Shown here piece after piece: positions 16,322 to 24,897 of a DNA stretch of 40,545 nucleotides. Within the stretch, counting starts at the first letter, position 1. Every line of letters begins with the position of its first letter. The position numbers and the translations under genes were made by a program. The notes beneath the pieces were generated by a model that worked only from the letters and a program-made list of their open reading frames with translations, had not been told where the DNA came from and made no database searches. This DNA comes from Clostridiales bacterium (GTDB lineage: Bacteria > Bacillota > Clostridia > DUPQ01), in contig JAGLDS010000004.1 of the NCBI GenBank assembly GCA_023145435.1, forward strand, positions 1-40,545, given 5' to 3'.

Positions 16322-16990
16322 CTATTCTTTAATTTTTTTCTTTCGGTATTTTATCAATATGGTAATACCTGCAACAAATTCAAAAGGCACATAAGGAATG
16401 AGAAGTGCAAAAGGTAGTTCTATTCCAAAAGCCATTAATGGTACACTAATTAATATAAAAGGTACTGTTATAAGCCCCCACAATGCAAGCCATTTTGGAA
16501 AAACTTCAGCTTTCATTAGGAGGTAATAAAATAATATTGCCCCAAGTCCAAATGGTATCATAGCTATTTGTCCAGAAAACTCTTTACAAGCTAACAACAT
16601 TTTTCCCATTGTCAAAAGACTTAAATCTGCACTTATTGACTAAAGTTTGCTAACTTCTAGTAATCCAAATATAAAGACTTGCCCTACCACTAACAATACT
16701 GCTTCAAATATATAGAAACTTAAAGCAATTATTGCTATTGTTTTACCTTCATGCCCTGTAACCCTATATATTGCTACACCAAGAATAATAATTATTATAC
16801 CTGTTATCATTTGCAAAAGAATACTGATATGTGCTACCTGTGTACTGTCTGCAATAGCTCTCATACTTGTATCAGTAATTACATTTGCATCAAATGGTCC
16901 CAAAAATATTGAGCCACCTATCAGCGAAGTTACTGCTTGAGCAAAAAGAGTAATACCTAGTAATTTAAATAAACTTTTTTTTGTTTTCAT
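16322..16990 (-). pseudogene. DUF4386-family membrane protein interrupted by an in-frame TAG
   Basis: Two pieces, 16640-16990 (116 residues) and 16322-16615 (97 residues), lie in one frame of 223 codons, the usual DUF4386 length (about 220-230). Only a TAG at 16640-16642 separates them; reading through gives LLEVSKL-x-SISADLSLL, which runs smoothly into the second half. Together they have about six membrane helices. A C-to-T change of CAG would explain it. The start at 16990 has AGGAGA; the second ATG has no binding site. It is divergent from tetR and probably its target. A sequencing error is possible. Confidence 0.82.
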
Positions 16991-17037
16991 TCTTATCTCC
17001 TAAAATTTGTATTGTTTTTTCTTTCATTCTTAATTAT

Positions 17038-17050
17038 ACTATATAGTGTA
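17038..17050. promoter_or_regulatory. TetR operator-like half-palindrome, site 1
   Basis: ACTATATAGTGTA, an imperfect palindrome that resembles site 2 forty bases away (shared ACTA...GTGTA). It lies in the gap between the DUF4386 gene and the TetR gene and is a likely TetR binding site. Confidence 0.5.
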
Positions 17051-17077
17051 AATAAGCAAACGTCAATGCATTTTTAT

Positions 17078-17092
17078 ACTACACGGTGTAGT
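17078..17092. promoter_or_regulatory. TetR operator-like palindrome, site 2
   Basis: ACTACACGGTGTAGT is a perfect inverted repeat (7+1+7) located 27 bases before the tetR start. This suggests autoregulation and control of the divergent membrane gene. Confidence 0.6.
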
Positions 17093-17119
17093 TTATTTAT
17101 ATTTTAAGGAGTTACTAAT

Positions 17120-17731
17120 ATGAACCAACAAAAAGAACGCGATAAAAGTAAAAAAAGAGCGATCATTCTAGATGGTGCTACAACTGTATTTATAAATATG
17201 GGATATGAATTAGCTAGTATGGATAAAATAGCTGAAACAGCCAAAGTCTCAAAGCGAACTGTATATAACCACTTTGGAAGTAAGGAAAATTTATTCCAAG
17301 TAATTATAGCTGATTTTTTAGCTCAGAGACAAGAACTAAAAACTATTAAATATGATAAAGAAAAAACGCTAGAAGAACAATTACTTGCATTTATTAATGC
17401 TGAGATATTTCTAATTGATTCACCAAAACGCATAGGACTATCTAGATCCATGACAATAACATTTTTAAGTGACCTTCAATACGCAAGAGAAACTGTTTCC
17501 AAATATCCTCCTACATTTAGTGTATTTCTAGATTGGCTTAAAGAAGCTGAAAATGATAATAAAATTTGTGCAACCAATTTATTACTAGCAGCTAGCTTAT
17601 TCTATTCTCTAATTATTGGAGCTATTACTTGGCCAGTACTTTTTACAGATGGCATTAATAAGCAGGCAATCAAGCCAATGATAGATGAAATAATTGCAAT
17701 ATTTTTAGCTAGGTATGGCAACATAGATTAA
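17120..17731 (+). CDS. TetR/AcrR-family transcriptional repressor
   Basis: 203 residues. The N-terminal helix-turn-helix (about 15-60) contains MDKIAETAKVSKRTVYNHFG followed by SKENLF, the TetR signature. The C-terminal ligand domain is helical and matches the AcrR type with its hydrophobic ASLFYSLIIGAITWPVLF stretch. AAGGAG lies 9 bases before the ATG. It is divergent from the broken DUF4386 gene, and two palindromes lie between them. It probably senses a small hydrophobic compound. With its likely target broken, the regulator may have lost its purpose or may control genes elsewhere. Confidence 0.92.
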   Translation: MNQQKERDKSKKRAIILDGATTVFINMGYELASMDKIAETAKVSKRTVYNHFGSKENLFQVIIADFLAQRQELKTIKYDKEKTLEEQLLAFINAEIFLIDSPKRIGLSRSMTITFLSDLQYARETVSKYPPTFSVFLDWLKEAENDNKICATNLLLAASLFYSLIIGAITWPVLFTDGINKQAIKPMIDEIIAIFLARYGNID

Positions 17732-17820
17732 TTTAAGACTTAATATTAACACTCCACTTAAGTTGTAAATTATATTGGCATTAAGTAATAAACATCACAA
17801 AAAATTTTATCTATTCCCTA

Positions 17821-18489
17821 TTATTTCTTTACTTCGTTTTCTAAGACTTTAATTGCCCATAATGGAATATTTATTAACCAACTCTCTCTTTTATAATCAG
17901 TCATAGCTGTTCTAATAGAAATTGATGGATCAAATTTTTCAAAGTAACTTTTCAAACTCTTTGCTTTTAGGTTTGTTTCTGCCTTTACTTCAACTGGAAC
18001 AATTATTTCTCCTGTATCTACTAAAAAGTCTATTTCTGCACTACCTCTATTATTTGTCCAATAATAAGTTTCCAATTGATTTGAAGTTTTTAATTGTTGT
18101 AGCACATATTGTTCTGTTAATGTTCCTTTAAATTCCTTAAACAACTCATTCTCATTTAGTAAAACTGACTGATTTAGTCTCACCATACAAGATAACAAGC
18201 CAACATCTAACATAAACAATTTAAATGCTTTTAAATCTTCATATGCTTTAAGTGGCAAATTTGGCGCTGTAACTCGTTGCACTTTATAGATAAGCCCACA
18301 ATCAATAAGCCATAGCATAGCAAGTTCATATTCCTTAGCTCTTGCGCCTTCTTTAATAAGTCCATATATGAATTTTTTGTTTTCTTTATTTAGTTGATTT
18401 GGAATATTATTCCATAGCATTCTAATTCTTGGAATAACTTCATTAGGCATATGCTTTGAAAAATCTTGTTCATATGCAATTATATAACC
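17821..18489 (-). pseudogene. 5'-truncated DUF4143 ATPase remnant
   Basis: The visible part matches the C-terminal half of AAA_14/DUF4143 proteins: AYEQDFSKHMP, then KKFIYGLIKEGARA, MLDVGLL, TEQYVLQQL and the restriction-fold-like EIDFLVDTGEIIVPVEVKA. Family members are about 400-450 residues with an N-terminal P-loop. Here the homology begins near 18480 and runs into a stop at 18490-18492, so the ATPase half is gone. The ATG at 18450 gives a 209-residue frame without a good binding site. An intact relative follows at 18588. A deletion is the simplest explanation. Confidence 0.8.
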
Positions 18490-18587
18490 TCAATACATTT
18501 ATTGCAACGAATTAATGTAATAACAATACATTTTTTCGAACGTACATTGCAGCTTAATTTAAATATATTGTTATCAATTACTTTCAG

Positions 18588-19916
18588 TTACACAGAATTT
18601 GCTCTATCAATTTCCTTAATCAAATACGCACTATAAAGTGGAACTGATTTAATTTTATTTACAAATCCAAAATTCCTCATGGAAATACGAATCGAATATT
18701 CAGGAGTATATTTCTCCACATAGGTCCGAAGAGATTTTGATTTTTTATTCATAGATGCCTTTACTTCAATAGGAATCACATAACCATCTATACTTCTTAT
18801 AAAATCAATTTCTGCTTCTTTTCGGGATTTCCAATAGTGTAAACTATATGCCTCGCTTTTTAGCATACATGCTATATAATTTTCTGTTAACATACCACTA
18901 AATAATCTCGCTTCATCACTAATCATGTCTTTATAGGTTAGCTCCGATAGCTCAGTTAGCAACCCAACATCACATAGATAAATTTTAAAATAATTCTCCT
19001 TCTCATATACAATCAAAGGAATGTTAGGTTTCTCTACCATGCTGCATTTCATAACAATCTCACTTTTTATTAACCAGTCAATTGCTGTCTCATAATAAAC
19101 TTTTCTTGCACCGTCTTCAACTAATTTATAGCTGAATTTATTATTGTCTCTTCCCAACTGCTTTGGTATGGACTTAAAAACTTTTTCAATTTTAATGTTC
19201 TCAGCATTGGTCGTATATTTTTTCATATCGTTGATATAGTCATTGAGTATTTTTCTCTTGACACTCCTGTCATAAATACTTATATCCTCCCCAACCTCTA
19301 AATACCCCAGAACCGAAGCAGGCATTCCTCCAACATACAGATAATACTTGTATAAATCAATTAATTTTTTATGTATAACACCTGGTAGAGCTTGATTTGA
19401 AATATATGCTTTTCTAATTTCATTCGCTAACTCTACTCTATTGGTTGCCCATAAAAATTCTTCGAAATCCATAGGGTACAGCACATTACGATCAACTTTA
19501 CCTACCGGAAAAGAGAACTTTATTCGGTTAATAGCAATCCCCAATAAACTACCTGCACATACAACCTGATACTCTACCTCTGACTCGCAAAAGTATTTTA
19601 GAGATGTAATCGCCCTTTCACAGACTTGAATTTCATCAAAGAATATAGCCGTGTTTTCTACATCAATCTGATAATCATATAGAATCCTTAGCTTGCGGAG
19701 TATGTCTTCTGGATCCAATGATTCTTCAAAAATGTCTTTTAGACCTGGTGTATTCTCAAAATTCAAGTAAATATAATTTAAATAATTCTCCTGACAAAAT
19801 TCTTTTAATATATATGTCTTCCCTACCTGTCTTGCTCCAATCAGCATATAGGGCTTTTTATTTCTTAAGGAACTATCTTTCCATTCTTTTAAATCTGCCA
19901 TGATTTTTCTCTTCAT
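18588..19916 (-). CDS. AAA_14/DUF4143 ATP-binding protein, intact
   Basis: 442 residues from the ATG at 19916, chosen for GAGGTGAT (within 19920-19929) just upstream; an open frame to 19967 lacks a site. The P-loop GARQVGKT lies near residue 30 and Walker B AIFFDEIQ near 103. The C-terminal DUF4143 part has ARKVYYETAIDWLI, CDVGLL and EIDFI...IPIEVKA, a PD-(D/E)XK-like arrangement. The family is common and multicopy in gut and marine anaerobes, and its function is poorly known. It is near an IS605 remnant and a broken paralogue, which points to a mobile accessory patch. Confidence 0.88.
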   Translation of the reverse strand: MKRKIMADLKEWKDSSLRNKKPYMLIGARQVGKTYILKEFCQENYLNYIYLNFENTPGLKDIFEESLDPEDILRKLRILYDYQIDVENTAIFFDEIQVCERAITSLKYFCESEVEYQVVCAGSLLGIAINRIKFSFPVGKVDRNVLYPMDFEEFLWATNRVELANEIRKAYISNQALPGVIHKKLIDLYKYYLYVGGMPASVLGYLEVGEDISIYDRSVKRKILNDYINDMKKYTTNAENIKIEKVFKSIPKQLGRDNNKFSYKLVEDGARKVYYETAIDWLIKSEIVMKCSMVEKPNIPLIVYEKENYFKIYLCDVGLLTELSELTYKDMISDEARLFSGMLTENYIACMLKSEAYSLHYWKSRKEAEIDFIRSIDGYVIPIEVKASMNKKSKSLRTYVEKYTPEYSIRISMRNFGFVNKIKSVPLYSAYLIKEIDRANSV

Positions 19917-19973
19917 AGGTATCACCTCTATATGAAGTATATCACCTCGCTTGGCTTTTAGCAACATTATTCC

Positions 19974-20021
19974 CGTGTTTTATGTATAGTTATGCTACAT
20001 ATTTCACGCGTTTTATGTATA
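19974..20021. repeat. Two 15-bp direct repeats upstream of the DUF4143 gene
   Basis: CGTGTTTTATGTATA (19974-19988) and CGCGTTTTATGTATA (20007-20021) differ at one base and are 33 bases apart, about three helical turns. They lie between the DUF4143 start and the IS605 end and may be an operator pair or a repeat made by insertion. Confidence 0.5.
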
Positions 20022-20044
20022 ATTGTATTGTTGTTAACACGAAC

Positions 20045-20515
20045 TTGTGACACTCTCCTACCTTAAGTAGGAGCTTCTTGGGACGTACCAACTAATGTCG
20101 GCATAATTACCAAACTAACCCCGTTTGCCCAACGGTTACTTTTGTTATCAATGACTCCTAATATTCTTAATCCTTCTTCTTTTATATTAATGGCGGCATT
20201 GATATCTCTATTATGTTCACAATGCCATATAATACATGTCCATGTTCTCTCATCTAATTTTAGATCGCTATATATATTATTACAATTACTACATAACTTA
20301 CTAGATGGAAACCACTTGTTCACTTTAATCAATAATTTATCTTGATCAAGTAGTTTGTAATCTAGTAATCACCTTGTTTTCTACTACCTGTATTTTATCA
20401 GAATTGAAGTGGTATTATCAATGAACTATACTTTAAATTAAGACAATTCATCACCCGCATATGCACTCACTAAAGTGAGAAAGGAAACATTGAGGTGGGC
20501 GACTTCTTGTCAACG
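20045..20515 (-). mobile_element. IS200/IS605-family remnant
   Basis: The minus-strand right end has a hairpin at 20055-20073 (CTCCTAC arms, 5-base loop) followed by GTGTCAC, like IS605 right ends, overlapping the tnpB 3' end. Between 20440 and 20515 lies another end-like block (CTCAC/GTGAG hairpin, GGTGGG and CTTCTTG). Only about 470 bases remain and tnpA is absent. The exact left border cannot be fixed by eye. Confidence 0.65.
20063..20368 (-). pseudogene. tnpB: TnpB (IS605 OrfB) C-terminal remnant
   Basis: The frame opens after a TGA at 20369-20371 and retains only the last ~100 residues of a TnpB nuclease of about 400. Seen are DYKLLDQ, WFPSSKLCSNC with the first zinc CxxC, and HNRDINAAINI with the RuvC-III Asp. 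The second zinc pair is damaged: WTC is followed by IIWHC, so the expected fourth Cys is Trp. RuvC-I and II are gone. It cannot act as a guided nuclease. The best ATG or GTG gives an 89-residue frame. Confidence 0.87.
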
Positions 20516-20534
20516 ATGTTAAATTAATTGACTA

Positions 20535-20563
20535 CAAAAAGAAATACGCTACATATAGCGTAT
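20535..20563 (-). terminator. guaA: Intrinsic terminator of guaA
   Basis: ATACGCTA and TAGCGTAT form a perfect 8-bp stem with a 4-base loop (20544-20563). On the minus strand it is followed by TTCTTTTT. It lies about 58 bases after the guaA stop. Confidence 0.8.
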
Positions 20564-20620
20564 CATCATTTCACCCCAATTATTATAGTATCGTTGGATT
20601 TACTCGCAAGCCACCAACTA

Positions 20621-22153
20621 TTATTCCCACTCAATTGTTGCAGGTGGCTTTGAAGTTATATCATATACAATGCGATTTATATGTCCTACTTCATTTATTA
20701 TTCGATTAGATACTTTTTCTAATAAGTCATATGGTAATCGTGCCCAATCAGCTGTCATAAAGTCAGTCGTAGTTACTCCCCTTAGTGCCATAGTATAGTC
20801 ATAAGTTCTCTCATCTCCCATTACTCCCACACTTCTCATTGGAGTTAATACAGCAAAATATTGATTTACTTTTCTGTCCCAACCAGCTTTTCTTATTTCT
20901 TCTCTAAAAATCCAGTCAGCATCTCTTAGAATGTCTAACTTATCTTTTGAAATAGCTCCAATTACTCTTATTGCTAATCCAGGACCTGGAAATGGTTGTC
21001 TCCATACTAAATCTTCTGGGATATCAAGTTCTAATCCAGCTTTTCTCACTTCATCTTTAAATAAGTTTCTAAGTGGTTCAATTATTTCTTCAAAATCAAC
21101 ATGATCAGGTAATCCACCAACGTTATGATGGCTTTTAATTGTAGCAGCATCTCCAGCTCCACTTTCAATAACATCTGGATAAATTGTACCTTGAACTAAA
21201 AAGTCAACTTTACCAATTTTTTTTGCTTCTCTTTCAAAAACTCTAATAAACTCTTCTCCAATGATTTTTCTCTTAGTTTCAGGATCGCTTACATTAGCTA
21301 AAGCTGATAAAAATTGCTCTTCACAATTGACTCTAATAATTTTCATGTCAAAGACTTTAGAAAACACCTTTTCTACTTGATCACCTTCATCTTTTCTTAA
21401 TAAACCATGATCTACAAAAACACAGGTTAATTGGTCTCCAACTGCTCTATGTATCATTACAGCAGCTACAGATGAATCAACACCACCTGATAAAGCACAT
21501 AGTACTTTTTTCTTACCAACCTTTTGTTTTATTTTTAAGATTGTTTCATCAACATATAAACTCATGGTCCAATCACCTTTAGCGTTGCATATGTTATATA
21601 AGAAGTTTTTAAGTATTTTTTGCCCTTCAGGTGTATGGTTAACCTCTGGATGGAATTGAACACCATATATTTTCTTTTCAACATTTTCAAAAGCGCAGTT
21701 TGGACAATTCTCACTATTAGCAGTCGTAGTAAAACCTGTTGGATTATCATTTACATAATAAGTATGACTCATCCAACATGTAGTTTCTTTTTCACAATTA
21801 CTAAAAAGTAAATTTTCTGATAATTTAACATCAACTTTACCATATTCTCTTTGTGAAGCTTTTATTACAGTTCCACCTAATAAATGGCCCATAAGTTGCA
21901 TACCATAACAAATACCTAAAATAGGAATTCCTAATTCAAAAATCTCTTTGTCATACATAGGAGCATCATTATTAGTTACAGCGGCTGGCCCTCCTGTAAA
22001 AATAATTCCAATGGGATTTTTTTTCTTAATATTCTCAAGTGAAATTGTATAAGGAACCATTTCACAATATACATTGTGCTCTCTGACTCTTCTTGCAATT
22101 AACTGATTATACTGACCACCAAAATCTAAAACTAAAACAAGCTGATTTTTCAT
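20621..22153 (-). CDS. guaA: GMP synthase (glutamine-hydrolysing)
   Basis: 510 residues from the ATG at 22153, with AGGGGG before it; the frame extends 12 codons further without a site. The N-terminal glutamine amidotransferase has [15 protein letters not shown] with the nucleophile Cys, and FHPEVNHT. The ATP-pyrophosphatase domain has [13 protein letters not shown]. The C-terminal dimer domain ends in [10 protein letters not shown], the usual last residues. It converts XMP to GMP in the cytoplasm. Single gene with its own terminator. I saw no guanine riboswitch in the 51-base gap upstream. Confidence 0.98.
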   Translation of the reverse strand: MKNQLVLVLDFGGQYNQLIARRVREHNVYCEMVPYTISLENIKKKNPIGIIFTGGPAAVTNNDAPMYDKEIFELGIPILGICYGMQLMGHLLGGTVIKASQREYGKVDVKLSENLLFSNCEKETTCWMSHTYYVNDNPTGFTTTANSENCPNCAFENVEKKIYGVQFHPEVNHTPEGQKILKNFLYNICNAKGDWTMSLYVDETILKIKQKVGKKKVLCALSGGVDSSVAAVMIHRAVGDQLTCVFVDHGLLRKDEGDQVEKVFSKVFDMKIIRVNCEEQFLSALANVSDPETKRKIIGEEFIRVFEREAKKIGKVDFLVQGTIYPDVIESGAGDAATIKSHHNVGGLPDHVDFEEIIEPLRNLFKDEVRKAGLELDIPEDLVWRQPFPGPGLAIRVIGAISKDKLDILRDADWIFREEIRKAGWDRKVNQYFAVLTPMRSVGVMGDERTYDYTMALRGVTTTDFMTADWARLPYDLLEKVSNRIINEVGHINRIVYDITSKPPATIEWE

Positions 22154-22180
22154 GAAAATCCCCCTTTTAATATTTATCAC

Positions 22181-22209
22181 ATTATACACGAATCAAAATT
22201 TATCTTAAA
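22181..22209 (-). promoter_or_regulatory. Possible guaA promoter
   Basis: Minus-strand TATAAT at 22181-22186 with a weak -35 (TTTAAG, 22204-22209) at 17 bases. It lies just upstream of the guaA binding site. Confidence 0.4.
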
Positions 22210-22639
22210 GAACTTTATTTTTTTCCTTTGCAAAGGCATCAATAAATGAGCCTATTGTTATACCAAGACTTACTCCAAATCCTAAAAATATAGGTAGGTC
22301 ACTAAGAACAGTTCCCAATATTATACCAGTAAAGACCCCAACACTCATAAAAAGCGCCATAAAGAATCCTTCTTCAACTAAGTGATGCTTTTTTAGTAAA
22401 TGAGTTTTTAGAGTTCCCATATCTTTTAGATATGTTTTATCATCAATTTCAATTTTGGATATTATCTCTTCAACCAAATCTTGATAAAATTGACAAGTCT
22501 CACAAACCTTATACGATTCTTCCATTCGCCCAATTATTCTCTGTAGTAAATCGAGATGCATTTTTTTATTATTTTTTTCTGGATACAAGTCAATAATATT
22601 AATTAATCTAATTTGAATATTTTCATAATATTCGGTCAT
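22205..22639 (-). CDS. Small membrane protein of unknown function
   Basis: 144 residues. The first 95 are charged and helical, with one CETC pair at about residues 46-49. The last ~50 contain two glycine-rich hydrophobic stretches (FFMALFMSVGVFTGIILG, then FLGFGVSLGITIGSFID), like a small helical hairpin. I do not recognise the family. It precedes guaA in the same direction, with a gap of 51 bases and a separate promoter candidate, so a functional link is uncertain. A TGGGATTA-like site precedes the ATG. Confidence 0.65.
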   Translation of the reverse strand: MTEYYENIQIRLINIIDLYPEKNNKKMHLDLLQRIIGRMEESYKVCETCQFYQDLVEEIISKIEIDDKTYLKDMGTLKTHLLKKHHLVEEGFFMALFMSVGVFTGIILGTVLSDLPIFLGFGVSLGITIGSFIDAFAKEKNKVL

Positions 22640-22718
22640 AATCCCACCTTATTTTCTTATTCCTTGCTACATACTAAGTATATTTTCTCATATCATAGTT
22701 AATTTTTCCATTATTTTA

Positions 22719-23480
22719 TTATATTACCTTAATAATATTAAAAATATTAATAGCAATAATTACTATAATCACAATTGTAAATATATTTTTAATATGACTG
22801 CTATGCGTTTTATGTAATAAGTATGAACCTATTAAACCTCCTAAAATCCCACCTGGAACCATATAAATTAACATATCTAAATTAAAAGTACTAAACCCCA
22901 AAGTTAGTCCTACTGAAGTTAGTTTAGATAATTGTGATAATAAAATAATAAAGATTGAACCAACAGTTAACTCTTTTGTATTCATATCTAAAAAGCAGTG
23001 AAGTACAAATACATTAATGGGACCTCCTCCAATTCCTAAAAAAGATGAAGTAGTTCCAAGTATTATTCCAAGTAACCCAATAACTAAAACATTATGAACA
23101 ACCTTTGTATTAATCTTTTCTTTCATAAGAACAACTAGTAGTAATAATGCAAGAATACTTGATTGCATTATAATAATCCCTTGGTCATTCATATTTTTAG
23201 TTAGAAAAAAGAATAATTCCTTACCAATAAGTCCTCCAATAATTGCTCCAAAGGCAATAATTAATAGTTGTTTACTGTATTTAAATCCATTACTAGAGTG
23301 TCTTATAAAAGAAACTACTGCCATTGAAAAAATTGTTACTGAAGATAAAATATTAATTGAGGCTACATCAAAATGAGCAAAAGCATCTAGAACAGGTTTT
23401 ATTATTACTCCCCCACCAATACCTGTTAGCCCTCCAATAATAGTAGCTATTAAAGCAATTAGTAAATAAAGTAAACCCAT
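22719..23480 (-). CDS. TSUP (TauE/SafE) family anion transporter
   Basis: 253 residues with about eight membrane helices. Two inverted family repeats carry the signature glycines: IGGLTGIGGGVIIKP near residue 20 and FLGIGGGPINVF near 150. The family exports or imports sulfite, sulfonates and related anions. The ATG overlaps the stop of the sulfatase maturase gene (TAATG), so the two are coupled. That pairing suggests removal of a sulfur oxyanion made by sulfatases, though TSUP substrates cannot be read from sequence. Confidence 0.9.
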   Translation of the reverse strand: MGLLYLLIALIATIIGGLTGIGGGVIIKPVLDAFAHFDVASINILSSVTIFSMAVVSFIRHSSNGFKYSKQLLIIAFGAIIGGLIGKELFFFLTKNMNDQGIIIMQSSILALLLLVVLMKEKINTKVVHNVLVIGLLGIILGTTSSFLGIGGGPINVFVLHCFLDMNTKELTVGSIFIILLSQLSKLTSVGLTLGFSTFNLDMLIYMVPGGILGGLIGSYLLHKTHSSHIKNIFTIVIIVIIAINIFNIIKVI

Positions 23481-24574
23481 TATTTTAACCTCTTAGCAAT
23501 TTTAGTCATTCTCTCATAAGCATAATTAAAGAAATTATAATATGCATCACAAAATTCATTTAAATTGTCATACCTCTCACGGTTACAACCATTTCTACAA
23601 AGTTGATACCACTTACAACGTAAACACTTAGGGTTCTCTATAATTGATGCATTAATAAATTGTTTTGTTGTTTCACTTTCAAACATCTCTTGTAATGTAT
23701 TATCATACACATTACCTATAAGATATTCATCAATTACATAAAAATCACAAGGGTAAACTGAACCATCAGCTTCAATAACATATTGGCATGAACAAAATCC
23801 ATTCATATTACATGACTCTGGTGGATAACCAAGAATCATTGCAATATAATTATCAAATTGTCTTATAACATATATATCATCTTTCATTATATCTTCATAC
23901 CAGACATCAAATGTGTCTTTTAAAAACTTTAAATACCGTTGCCAAGTTAGGGAATATTGATTACTTCCCTGTCTATGCCCTAAATCATCTAAACAATTTA
24001 TAAACTGAATATATCTAATATTGTTATCTTTAAAAAATTGATAAATTTTCTTTCCATATCTAGCAACTTCTCTATTAACAACACAAAGAATATTATATTC
24101 TACTTTTTTTTCATCAAATAGTTTCTTTGTTTTTAACACCCTAGTATATGTTCCTAATCCATTGGCATCTACTCTATATAAATCATTTATATCTTCTGGA
24201 CCATCAAGTGATAAACCTACTAGATAGTTATACTTTGTAAAATACTTACACCAAGATTCATCCATCACTAATCCATTTGTTTGAAATGCTCTATTAACCT
24301 CAATATTATTTACATTATATTTTATAATAAAATTTTCAAATTCATAATAGAAATCAAGACCACGCAAAGAAGGTTCTCCGCCTTGAAATGCAAAAGTAAT
24401 ACTTTTAGTAGCGCCTTCAAATCCTCTTTTCACTAATTGCTCTAAAGTATCATAACTCATCATTCCATAATCACTTTGTTCTCTTTGATTAGTTAATGAA
24501 TGATAAAAACAATAATGGCATCTCATTTGGCAATTTCCAGATGCAGGCTTAATTAACATATTGATGCTGTTCAC
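23480..24574 (-). CDS. Anaerobic sulfatase-maturating enzyme (radical SAM/SPASM)
   Basis: 364 residues with a GTG start; AAAGGA lies 8 bases upstream. The radical SAM cluster motif is Cys15-x3-Cys19-x2-Cys22 (CQMRCHYCF). FAFQGGEPSLRG follows. The C-terminal SPASM region has Cys-rich segments (CSCQYVIEADGSVYPCDFY, then CLRCKWYQLCRNGC and FCDAY) for two more Fe-S clusters. The opening LIKPASGNC is characteristic. It oxidises the sulfatase active-site Cys to formylglycine without oxygen; its likely partner is the sulfatase at 28215. Confidence 0.94.
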   Translation of the reverse strand: MNSINMLIKPASGNCQMRCHYCFYHSLTNQREQSDYGMMSYDTLEQLVKRGFEGATKSITFAFQGGEPSLRGLDFYYEFENFIIKYNVNNIEVNRAFQTNGLVMDESWCKYFTKYNYLVGLSLDGPEDINDLYRVDANGLGTYTRVLKTKKLFDEKKVEYNILCVVNREVARYGKKIYQFFKDNNIRYIQFINCLDDLGHRQGSNQYSLTWQRYLKFLKDTFDVWYEDIMKDDIYVIRQFDNYIAMILGYPPESCNMNGFCSCQYVIEADGSVYPCDFYVIDEYLIGNVYDNTLQEMFESETTKQFINASIIENPKCLRCKWYQLCRNGCNRERYDNLNEFCDAYYNFFNYAYERMTKIAKRLK

Positions 24575-24897
24575 TTTGTATATCCTTTCAAATTAGGTAA
24601 TGCTCTTTTACTATCTGTCATTATGCTATTGTAACATTGTTAATCAGTAAAAAACAAAATTACATTTTTATGTCATTTCCTCATTAGATTAATTATATCA
24701 TCTATTATAGTAAATATTTTGAGAAGTACTATTATACACTTGTTCATATTTTTCTTATACCATTATAAAGTAGATATTAAGTTATTTTATGACCAGTTAA
24801 TTCTTTTAAAATACTAGAAAATTTATAATATATTTACTGAAATCTTCTTTTATAAAGTTTTGCATAGTATATGTCCATTGTCTGCTATAATTAATAT
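24575..24897. other. 323-base divergent intergenic region
   Basis: A very AT-rich gap between the maturase and GH92 genes. Apart from the extended -10 element at 24883 I see no gene, strong hairpin or repeat. It should hold both promoters and any operators. Confidence 0.6.
24883..24891 (+). promoter_or_regulatory. Extended -10 promoter abutting the GH92 start
   Basis: TGCTATAAT at 24883-24891. The expected first transcribed base (7 after the hexamer) is 24898, the A of the GH92 ATG, so the mRNA may be leaderless. No ribosome binding site is present. Confidence 0.55.

Noticed and set aside
16640-16642. TAG read as an amino acid (recoding)
   Set aside because: TAG ends thrS and the amidohydrolase gene normally, and no amber-suppression element is seen, so a mutation is simpler.
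20142-20345. Plus-strand open frame in the tnpB remnant
   Set aside because: Opposite strand of the tnpB zinc-ribbon remnant, with no independent support.
22154-22204. Purine riboswitch before guaA
   Set aside because: The 51-base gap is too short and shows no aptamer-like conserved core.
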